Of a stretch of 5,499 nt of DNA, positions 1 to 4,914 are shown one piece after another. Both the position numbers and the translations under genes were made by a program. Below the pieces are notes generated by a model that saw only the letters and a list, made by a program, of their open reading frames with translations, was not told the origin of the DNA and did no database searches. The stretch's first letter is position 1. The number at the start of each line of letters is the position of its first letter. The stretch is from contig CBCXVS010000399.1 in NCBI GenBank assembly GCA_965178525.1, forward strand, positions 1-5,499. The letters run 5' to 3'. The DNA comes from CBCXVS01 sp965178525. Its GTDB lineage: Bacteria; Tectomicrobia; Entotheonellia; Entotheonellales; Entotheonellaceae.

Positions 1-47
1 TGACCTGGCTGGGCTCCCTCCATCGTTTGGGGGAGGATAGCCTACCT

Positions 48-76
48 CATTAACTATTGGGGAACAACCCTAATAT
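48..76 (+). promoter_or_regulatory. Possible promoter/operator of the LuxR-type gene
   Basis: A TAATAT hexamer (71-76) resembles a sigma70 -10 box. It overlaps the right arm of an imperfect dyad: ATTGGGG (56-62) against CCCTAAT (68-74), with one G-T mismatch and a five-base centre. No good -35 box stands 17 bases upstream; TTAACT (50-55) is the nearest candidate and its spacing is short. The downstream ATG at 92 has no clear Shine-Dalgarno sequence. The TAA at 71-73, which closes the regulator's frame, lies inside this element. The call rests on pattern alone; this could equally be decayed coding sequence. Confidence 0.22.
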
Positions 77-91
77 CCTTTCGATATCGCT

Positions 92-817
92 ATGATTAAT
101 ACTGATATTTTACATCCCGAATTTTGCAGATTGCTGCCAAAAATAAGACAATACAGTCATATAAAAATTATTGTGGTGATAAAAGAGAATCAAGAAATCA
201 GCATAGGTGATATGACCGATTATGGTATATTCGATTTTATCGAACACAATGCTTCGATGAACCGTATGCAATTTATAATAAAAAAAGCCTTGTACACACA
301 AATGCTGGAGTCTGAGAATGCGACATTGCATGCAGACATGGACAGGAGAACACAAGATATCACCGAACTCCACAGGATGATAGGGTCGTTAGAAAAAAAT
401 TCGGACCGCATCAGGCAGGAAGTCGAACAGCGTATATTTGTCCAAATACACTCGCTCTTCCTGCCATTTATCGAGGATATCATGCGATATGATCATGACA
501 AACTCTATGAGGCTCGTCTCCAAGCCTTACAAAAATATTTGAACGATCTCTCCTCCAGTCTTGCTTCGCACCTCCAAGACCGTGCAGCGCTTTCGTCCCA
601 GGAGCTACGCATTGCTTTGATGATCAGAAATGGCAGGAGCAGTAGCCAGATTGCCGTGCAGCTGCAGGTATCGCCTGAGACCGTGAAAACCCATCGCCGC
701 AATATTCGCAGAAAGCTGGGTTTGACCTCTACACCGCAGAAACTCAGTGCCTATTTGCAGTCTTTGCAGCCTTTGGATAAGCCGTCCGATCATAGGCTGT
801 CGTCCGAGACGTCATGA
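92..817 (+). CDS. LuxR-family transcriptional regulator with degenerate, partial receiver-like N-terminus
   Basis: This is probably a cytoplasmic DNA-binding regulator. Residues about 1-67 read like the second half of a response-regulator receiver: a hydrophobic strand (IIVVI, 26-30), then GIFDFIE (45-51) where receivers carry an AFDFIEKP-like beta5 motif, then an amphipathic helix. Key residues look lost: K31 stands where beta4 usually ends in T/S, and H52 stands where the conserved Lys is expected. Residues about 70-115 are charged and heptad-like (probable coiled coil). Residues 165-223 form a clear LuxR/FixJ HTH (LSSQELRIALMIRNGRSSSQ, SPETVKTHRRNIRRKLGL). The middle and C-terminus resemble PAS-LuxR regulators of Desulfobacterota-like bacteria. 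The ATG at 92 lacks a clear RBS; an in-frame TAA at 71-73 blocks extension. The 5' half is strikingly AT-rich (about 31% GC over 121-300), suggesting transfer. It may be a 5'-truncated remnant or a genuine short regulator. The HTH call is firm; the receiver reading is inferred. Confidence 0.82.
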   Translation: MINTDILHPEFCRLLPKIRQYSHIKIIVVIKENQEISIGDMTDYGIFDFIEHNASMNRMQFIIKKALYTQMLESENATLHADMDRRTQDITELHRMIGSLEKNSDRIRQEVEQRIFVQIHSLFLPFIEDIMRYDHDKLYEARLQALQKYLNDLSSSLASHLQDRAALSSQELRIALMIRNGRSSSQIAVQLQVSPETVKTHRRNIRRKLGLTSTPQKLSAYLQSLQPLDKPSDHRLSSETS

Positions 818-823
818 CGTCAT
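808..823. repeat. Tandem GACGTCAT repeat / 14-bp palindrome at the regulator stop codon
   Basis: GACGTCAT occurs twice back to back (808-815 and 816-823). The first 14 bases (808-821) are also a perfect palindrome. The repeat spans the TGA stop of the LuxR-type gene. It could be a protein-binding dyad or chance; it lacks the loop and T-run of a terminator. Confidence 0.6.
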
Positions 824-856
824 CTTGCCGGCTCCCCTTCAAGCTCGCAGTCCGTT

Positions 857-872
857 TGCACGGCGCCGTGCA
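857..872. repeat. 16-bp perfect palindrome
   Basis: TGCACGGCGCCGTGCA is perfectly self-complementary with no spacer. It lies 40 bases after the regulator stop codon. A loop-free palindrome fits a dimeric protein-binding site better than an RNA hairpin. No T-run follows, so it is not a typical terminator. The binding protein is unknown; the adjacent LuxR-type regulator is one candidate. Confidence 0.6.
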
Positions 873-906
873 TCCGATCCCTGAGAAGTCTTGACCGATG
901 TTGGCC

Positions 907-934
907 TGAGACGCCGGCCGTCTCAAAATTGAGA
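907..934. repeat. Overlapping inverted repeats with GAGAC/GTCTC arms
   Basis: TGAGACG (907-913) and CGTCTCA (919-925) pair perfectly around a CCGGC loop. The right arm is reused in a second dyad, TCTCAA (921-926) with TTGAGA (929-934), around AA. The two structures exclude each other. A further GTCTC at 950-954 could pair with GAGA at 931-934. The first hairpin is followed by AAAATT rather than a T-run, so it is not a standard + strand terminator. Confidence 0.55.
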
Positions 935-1115
935 TGCATGTTGCCTGCAGTCTCGGTTATGCGATCCTTTCCCATGGCGGTTTGCAGGTTGGCATAACGT
1001 CATGTCTCTGCGCTGGCGCGGACATCACCACCTGACCCGGGACGTGGCATACGGTTTGTTCCGCGTCTGTGTTGGCGAAATGGACACCAAGCAGTAGCGC
1101 GAGGACGCAGACAGC

Positions 1116-1259
1116 ATGGCCTATATGCGACGTACCTTCACCTGGACTTTCACGTGTTTGATGCTCGTGCTGGTCCTGCTCTGGTTGTATTGTTGGGCGG
1201 TCTGGCATGCTAGGCGCAGGCGCCTGACATCGAAAGGATCAACCGGGCGACGTTCTTGA
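1116..1259 (+). CDS. Possible small single-pass membrane protein (47 aa)
   Basis: This short frame encodes a basic N-terminus (MAYMRRTF), an uninterrupted hydrophobic stretch of about 20 residues (CLMLVLVLLWLYCWAVW, about 14-30), and a strongly basic tail beginning HARRRR. That is a plausible single-TM layout. A weak purine run (GAGGA, 1101-1105) lies 10 bases before the ATG; a second in-frame ATG is at 1125. The frame is closed upstream by TAG (1095-1097) and ends at TGA (1257-1259), and the same frame stays open for another 70-odd hydrophobic-rich codons after that stop. I do not recognise a family. It may be a real small membrane protein, part of a broken larger gene, or chance. Its distance from hutU (over 200 bases) gives no operon support. 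Confidence 0.3.
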   Translation: MAYMRRTFTWTFTCLMLVLVLLWLYCWAVWHARRRRLTSKGSTGRRS

Positions 1260-1495
1260 CCCGGCAAGCCTCGCCTCCTGATGTTGCCTTTCTTCCACGT
1301 CTCTTTTCCCCTGTTGCGCACCGTCTTTGGGATGTGGGCGCGGGTCTTCCCCGCAGCCCTGCATTGCGTGTTCACCGTCGGATTTGTCACACTGATACAT
1401 ATCTGGACAACATCGGCTGCGGCATGTTTCCAGAAGACGAATAGGTCAACCATACCGGCTCGTACCGCGCACTGTCCATGAAGAGGAGAGCGACC

Positions 1496-3145
1496 ATGGC
1501 ACACGTGATCCGCGCCCCACGGGGGGGCGCACGGACTTGCAAAGGATGGGTGCAAGAGGCCGCGATGCGCATGCTGATGAATAACCTCGATGCGGAGGTG
1601 GCCGAGCGTCCTGAGGATCTGGTGGTCTATGGCGGTGCCGGCAAGGCCGCGCGCAACTGGGCGTGCTATGAAGCCATCATCGCCAGCCTGCGCCAGTTGG
1701 AAAATGACGAAACCCTCCTGGTGCAATCCGGCAAGCCGGTTGGCATCTTTACGACCCATGAAGATGCCCCACGGGTGCTCATTGCCAACGCCAACCTAGT
1801 GCCGGCGTGGGGTGACTTAGAGCACTTCCGCGCCTACGAACGGCTGGGGCTGACCATGTACGGCCAAATGACCGCCGGGAGCTGGATCTACATTGGCACC
1901 CAGGGTATCTTGCAGGGGACCTATGAGACCTTTGCCGCCGTCGCCCAGCAGCACTTTGGCGGCAGCCTGCGGGGGAAATTGCTCCTGACGGGTGGCCTGG
2001 GGGGGATGGGAGGCGCCCAGCCCTTGGCGGCCACGATGAACGGCGCCACCTGTCTGGTCGTCGAGGCCAATCCGGCCGCGATCGAGCGTCGCATCGCGAG
2101 CGGTTATTGCGACCGCATGGCCGAAACCCTGGAGCAAGCGCTTGATCTCGCCATGGACGCCAAAGCACATGGGGAAGCGCTCTCGATCGGCCTGCTGGGG
2201 AACTGCGCCGACGTGCTACCGGAACTCGTCACACGAGGGGTGACGCCGGACGTGCTGACGGACCAAACCGCCGCCCACGACCCGCTCATCGGCTACATTC
2301 CCGCCGGTTTCAGCGTCGAGGACGCGGCCGAACTCCGCCAGCGTGACCCGGAGGCGTACCTCAAACGGGCTTATGCGTCTATCGCCATGCATGTCCAAGC
2401 CATGCTCACCCTGCACCAACGCGGCGCCATCACCTTCGACTATGGCAACAATCTCCGCACGCAGGCGAAGCAGGTGGGCGTTGACAACGCGTTTGATTAT
2501 CCCGGCTTCGTTCCGGCCTATATACGGCCCTTATTCTGCGAAGGCAAGGGTCCCTTTCGGTGGGTTGCACTATCCGGTGATGCACGCGATATTCACACCA
2601 CGGACGAAGCCATCAAGGCGTTGTTCCCGGACAACGAGGGCCTGCGGCGCTGGCTGGATATAGCGCAACAGCGGGTGCGCTTTCAGGGGCTCCCAGCCCG
2701 TATCTGCTGGCTCGGCTATGAGGAGCGCGCCGCGGTTGGCGAGGTATTCAACGGGCTGGTAAAATCGGGACGGGTCGCAGCCCCATTGGTCATCGGGCGC
2801 GATCACTTGGACAGTGGCTCGGTGGCCTCGCCTTATCGTGAAACCGAAGGCATGCAGGACGGCAGCGATGCCATTGCCGACTGGCCTATTCTCAACGCCT
2901 TGCTCAATACCGCAGCCGGAGCGAGCTGGATCTCGTTTCACCATGGCGGGGGCGTGGGCATTGGCTATTCTTTGCATGCCGGCATGGTGGTCGTCGCCGA
3001 TGGTACGCCGGAGGCCGAACGGCGGCTGCAGCGCGTCTTGACCACCGATCCGGGCAGTGGCGTCATGCGCCATGTCGATGCCGGTTACGACCTGGCGGTG
3101 CAGACCGCACAGGGCCACGGCATGAAAATCCCCATGCTCGGGTGA
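1496..3145 (+). CDS. hutU: Urocanate hydratase (urocanase)
   Basis: Urocanase adds water to urocanate using tightly bound NAD+ as an electrophile, giving 4-imidazolone-5-propionate, the second step of histidine degradation in the cytoplasm. The protein matches the family end to end: IRAPRG near the N-terminus, LVVYGGAGKAARNW, LLVQSGKPVG, YGQMTAGSWIYIGTQGI, the glycine-rich GGLGGMGGAQPLA NAD+-site segment (from about residue 166), TFDYGNN, YIRPLFCEGKGPFRW, PARICW with the catalytic Cys (residue 404 here; Cys410 in Pseudomonas putida), VIGRDHLDSGSV, and HHGGGVGIGYS. At 549 aa it is near the usual 555-560. I prefer the ATG at 1496 over the in-frame ATG at 1478 because AGGAG (1484-1488) sits 7 bases before it; the longer form would have 555 aa. 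No hutH, hutI or hutG is adjacent. GYEER replaces the usual GYGER-like motif after the catalytic Cys. A related substrate such as thiourocanate cannot be excluded. Confidence 0.95.
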   Translation: MAHVIRAPRGGARTCKGWVQEAAMRMLMNNLDAEVAERPEDLVVYGGAGKAARNWACYEAIIASLRQLENDETLLVQSGKPVGIFTTHEDAPRVLIANANLVPAWGDLEHFRAYERLGLTMYGQMTAGSWIYIGTQGILQGTYETFAAVAQQHFGGSLRGKLLLTGGLGGMGGAQPLAATMNGATCLVVEANPAAIERRIASGYCDRMAETLEQALDLAMDAKAHGEALSIGLLGNCADVLPELVTRGVTPDVLTDQTAAHDPLIGYIPAGFSVEDAAELRQRDPEAYLKRAYASIAMHVQAMLTLHQRGAITFDYGNNLRTQAKQVGVDNAFDYPGFVPAYIRPLFCEGKGPFRWVALSGDARDIHTTDEAIKALFPDNEGLRRWLDIAQQRVRFQGLPARICWLGYEERAAVGEVFNGLVKSGRVAAPLVIGRDHLDSGSVASPYRETEGMQDGSDAIADWPILNALLNTAAGASWISFHHGGGVGIGYSLHAGMVVVADGTPEAERRLQRVLTTDPGSGVMRHVDAGYDLAVQTAQGHGMKIPMLG

Positions 3146-3161
3146 GGACGGCGCGGGAAAG

Positions 3162-3183
3162 ACTTGTGTCCCGATGCACAAGT
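3162..3183. promoter_or_regulatory. Inverted repeat ACTTGTG-N8-CACAAGT
   Basis: Two perfect 7-base arms (3162-3168 and 3177-3183) flank 8 bases, just after the hutU stop and 66 bases before the VOC gene. The geometry fits a dimeric repressor or activator site. The arms resemble the CTTGTA..TACAAG style of the Pseudomonas HutC operator as I recall it, but the spacing differs, so that link is speculative. It could also form an RNA hairpin; no T-run follows. Confidence 0.4.
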
Positions 3184-3212
3184 ATGGTACCGTGAAAACG
3201 ACGATTCAACGG

Positions 3213-3227
3213 CATTGGCGGCCAATG
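3213..3227. promoter_or_regulatory. 15-bp palindrome CATTGGC-G-GCCAATG before the VOC gene
   Basis: Seven-base arms are perfectly complementary around one central G. The element ends 9 bases before the GGGAGGA ribosome binding site (3236-3242). A one-base loop cannot form as drawn in RNA, so a DNA-binding dyad is more natural, although a shorter stem with a wider loop is possible. It is the second perfect dyad in the 103-base gap. Confidence 0.4.
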
Positions 3228-3248
3228 GCATTTGCGGGAGGATACACC

Positions 3249-3749
3249 ATGGGCTACACACCAAAGTACTTGGGCCACGTCAACATCTATGTGCGAAACG
3301 TCGAGCGTTCCCAACAGTGGTATGCGGATGTGCTCGGGTTGCATACCTATGACTTCATGCCGGGCCGGGCCGCTTTCATGTCGGCGGACCGGGAGCAATC
3401 CCATGAAGTCGCGCTCATGCAGGTGGGCGACGAGGCGCCTGGCCAACTGAAAGGACAAGTCGGCCTGAATCACATGGCCTGGATGATGGATAGCCTAGAC
3501 GACTTGAAGGAACTTTACCAGCGGCTCAAGGACAAGCAGGTCCCGATCGAGCGTGTCTCTGACCACAGCATCTCCATCGGTATTTATCTCTGCGACCCCG
3601 ATGGCAACGGGATTGAAGTGTCCTACGAACTTCCCCGCAGCGAGTGGTACAGCCAGGAGAAGATCTTCTCGAGCGACGGGCGTCCGCAAGGCATGTTCCC
3701 AGGCCCTTGGGACGAGCACATGGCTGAACAACCGGCTGCGGCAAGGTAA
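3249..3749 (+). CDS. VOC-family protein, extradiol (catechol-2,3-type) dioxygenase-like
   Basis: This is a 166-residue vicinal-oxygen-chelate (glyoxalase/bleomycin-resistance/dioxygenase) protein. Two beta-alpha-beta-beta-beta modules are visible: residues about 7-58 (LGHVNIYVRNVERSQQWYAD, VLGL) and about 70-127 (GLNHMAWMMDSLDDLKELYQ, then DPDGNGIEVSYE). H10, H75 and E123 occupy the positions of the His-His-Glu metal triad of extradiol dioxygenases, and DPDGNGIE is typical of CatE-like members. It probably binds a divalent metal and may open a ring or transform a small catabolic intermediate; the substrate is not readable. The ATG at 3249 is chosen because GGGAGGA (3236-3242) lies 6 bases upstream and the VOC fold begins at once; an in-frame ATG at 3174 would add 25 unrelated residues. 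It follows hutU by 103 bases containing two dyads. The tail after about residue 128 carries no motif I know. Confidence 0.88.
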   Translation: MGYTPKYLGHVNIYVRNVERSQQWYADVLGLHTYDFMPGRAAFMSADREQSHEVALMQVGDEAPGQLKGQVGLNHMAWMMDSLDDLKELYQRLKDKQVPIERVSDHSISIGIYLCDPDGNGIEVSYELPRSEWYSQEKIFSSDGRPQGMFPGPWDEHMAEQPAAAR

Positions 3750-3751
3750 GA

Positions 3752-3769
3752 GAGACGCCGGAACGTCTC
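3752..3769. repeat. Hairpin GAGACG-CCGGAA-CGTCTC just after the VOC gene
   Basis: A perfect 6-bp stem with a 6-base loop begins two bases after the VOC stop codon. Its sequence is nearly the same as the hairpin at 908-924 (GAGACGCCGG, then C versus AA, then CGTCTC). The T-rich stretch about 12 bases further on (3782-3796) is too distant for a classical terminator. CCGGAA in the loop is complementary to TTCCGG at 3795-3800, so an alternative long-range fold exists. Confidence 0.5.
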
Positions 3770-3812
3770 GTCCATACGGGCTTTCGTTCTTTCCTTCCGG
3801 GTTGAGGCAAAC

Positions 3813-3844
3813 GAGTCGGGGACACACAGACGCGCTCCCGACTC
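3813..3844 (+). terminator. Terminator-like inverted repeat after the VOC gene
   Basis: GAGTCGGG (3813-3820) and CCCGACTC (3837-3844) form a perfect 8-bp GC-rich stem around a 16-base loop, followed by TTGATCTTTCC. The stem is strong, but the loop is long and the U tract broken, so termination may be inefficient or the element may be regulatory. Its place between two genes with their own RBSs suggests that the LLM gene starts a new transcript. Confidence 0.4.
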
Positions 3845-3870
3845 TTGATCTTTCCAGGCCGTTAGCTCGC

Positions 3871-3921
3871 TTGCCTCACCACTCACTGCTTACCGAATAC
3901 ATTCACGGGCTATCGCGTGAA
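3871..3921 (+). promoter_or_regulatory. Possible promoter and RBS-proximal hairpin of the LLM gene
   Basis: TTGCCT (3871-3876) and GAATAC (3895-3900) are 18 bases apart and could be weak -35/-10 boxes. Immediately downstream, TTCACG (3902-3907) and CGTGAA (3916-3921) form a perfect 6-bp inverted repeat with an 8-base loop. It ends one base before AAGGAG (3923-3928). The repeat could be an operator overlapping the transcription start or a 5' leader stem affecting ribosome access. Both readings come from sequence pattern only. Confidence 0.25.
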
Positions 3922-3935
3922 CAAGGAGCGTCTCC

Positions 3936-4826
3936 ATGCACATTGGCGTCTCGTTTCCCACCGTTGAAATTGGAGCTGATCTCACCGCCGTACGCGACTT
4001 CGTGCAGACGGCGGAAGAGGTGGGCTACACGCACCTGCGCATTCTCGATCATGTCTTGGGGGCCGATCCGCAGTACCATCCCGAAGTCCCTGTGTTTTAC
4101 TATACGCATGAAAGCGTGACGCGTGAGCCGTTCACGCTGATGAGTTATCTCGCTGCCCTCACGACACGGCTGGAATTGGTCACCGCGATCATTATTTTGC
4201 CGCAGCGTCAAACCGCTCTGGTGGCGAAGCAAGCGGCCGAAGTGGATGTATTGAGCGGCGGGCGGCTGCGGTTGGGCATCGGTGTCGGCTGGAACCCTGT
4301 GGAGTACGAGGCCCTGGGCGAAAATTTTCATAACCGCGGACGGCGCTGTGAGGAACAGATCGAGGTGCTGCGCTTGCTCTGGACGCAACAAGTGGTGCAA
4401 TTTAGCGGTAAATGGCATCAAATCAGCCACGCGGGCGTCAATCCCCTGCCGATACAGCGTCCCATTCCCCTCTGGATCGGTGCTGGCGCACCCCAGAGTC
4501 CAATGCCGCCCGAAGCCGCCATGCGCCGCATCGCGCGTCTTGCCGACGGGTGGTTTCCGTTGTTCAATTTGGATGATGCAGGCTGCGAGACGATTGCCCG
4601 TGTGCAGCGCTACGCCGAAGAAGCCGGACGAGAGCCGGAAAGCCTGGGGCTGGAAGGGCGCATCACCCTGCCGGGCAAAGGGCCGGATGCGTGGATCAGC
4701 GAGATCAAGGCCTGGGAGGATGTCGGGGCGACCCACCTCTCGGTGGGGACGGGTGGCGGGGCGTTGCAAACTCCGCAGGAGCACATCGACGCGATTCGGC
4801 GTTTCAAGGAGATCATCGACCGGTGA
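3936..4826 (+). CDS. LLM-class (luciferase-like) F420- or flavin-dependent oxidoreductase
   Basis: This 296-residue TIM-barrel protein belongs to the bacterial luciferase-like superfamily. Visible signatures in order are MHIGVSFPT (beta1), FVQTAEEVGYTHLRILDH with D38-H39 where many F420-dependent members have Asp-His, LTTRLELVTAIIILPQRQTA (about 75-94), LVAKQAAEVDVLSGGRLRLG, GVGWNPVEYEALG (116-128), and RCEEQIEVLRLLW. The C-terminal half has PIPLWIGAGA, RIARLADGWFP and a final helix ending in DAIRRFKEIIDR. The form is close to the TIGR03619-type F420 oxidoreductases. It probably transfers hydride or oxygenates a small substrate using F420 or FMN; which cofactor cannot be settled by eye. The start is well supported by AAGGAG (3923-3928), 7 bases upstream. 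It follows the VOC gene by 186 bases containing a terminator-like repeat. The frame opposite it is open for 293 codons, which I treat as a GC-rich shadow. Confidence 0.92.
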   Translation: MHIGVSFPTVEIGADLTAVRDFVQTAEEVGYTHLRILDHVLGADPQYHPEVPVFYYTHESVTREPFTLMSYLAALTTRLELVTAIIILPQRQTALVAKQAAEVDVLSGGRLRLGIGVGWNPVEYEALGENFHNRGRRCEEQIEVLRLLWTQQVVQFSGKWHQISHAGVNPLPIQRPIPLWIGAGAPQSPMPPEAAMRRIARLADGWFPLFNLDDAGCETIARVQRYAEEAGREPESLGLEGRITLPGKGPDAWISEIKAWEDVGATHLSVGTGGGALQTPQEHIDAIRRFKEIIDR

Positions 4827-4914
4827 AGCCGCTAGCGAGCTATGTCACCTATCAAAAAAGCTGGTGCTCACGGAATCGATTGATCCATACGACATCGACG
4901 GTGAGGAGGAACCT

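Larger units (their letters stand above)
818..1477. other. 660-base region without a convincing large gene
   Basis: Between the regulator and the urocanase no reading frame gives a protein I recognise. The stretch holds three things. First, palindromes and GTCTC/GAGAC repeats are concentrated at 806-955. Second, a + strand frame is interrupted only by TAG at 1095 and TGA at 1257, giving short ORFs at 1002-1097, 1116-1259 and 1281-1481, of which the middle one is listed separately. Third, the segment before hutU (about 1380-1477) has no promoter I can defend. Longer minus-strand frames run antisense into hutU (1121-1759) or are low complexity, and look like shadows. The stretch may be regulatory DNA, hold small membrane-protein genes, or be decayed coding sequence. 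Confidence 0.6.

Noticed and set aside
14..36. CTCCC/CCTCC against GGGAG/GGAGG inverted repeat near the left edge
   Set aside because: The arms are 5 bp with long spacing and low complexity, so chance is likely.
957..1208. 83-codon minus-strand frame in the gene-poor region
   Set aside because: There is no RBS, no motif, and a composition like random GC-rich sequence; the opposite strand carries the more plausible TM-type ORF.
1121..1759. 212-codon minus-strand frame across the gap and the 5' end of hutU
   Set aside because: It overlaps the conserved urocanase N-terminus, shows no motif, and is rich in residues typical of shadow frames (His, Arg, Ala, Gln).
2570..3181. 203-codon minus-strand frame opposite the 3' part of hutU
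   Set aside because: It is antisense to highly conserved urocanase motifs and has no family resemblance.
3174..3248. Longer start for the VOC protein
   Set aside because: There is no RBS at 3174, the added residues match nothing in the VOC family, and the segment contains the palindrome and the real RBS.
3903..4784. 293-codon open frame on the minus strand opposite the LLM gene
   Set aside because: Its product has no recognisable family, it is fully antisense to a well-supported gene with a strong RBS, and long antisense frames are expected in GC-rich coding DNA.
4830..4837. CGCTAGCG palindrome after the LLM stop codon
   Set aside because: An 8-bp palindrome is expected by chance, and no T-run or repeated copy supports a function.
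4282..4914. Upstream extension of the last gene into the LLM gene
   Set aside because: The extra 211 residues are Arg/Cys/Ser-rich shadow sequence. The AGGAGG site before 4915 and the start of the beta-sandwich there fix the start.
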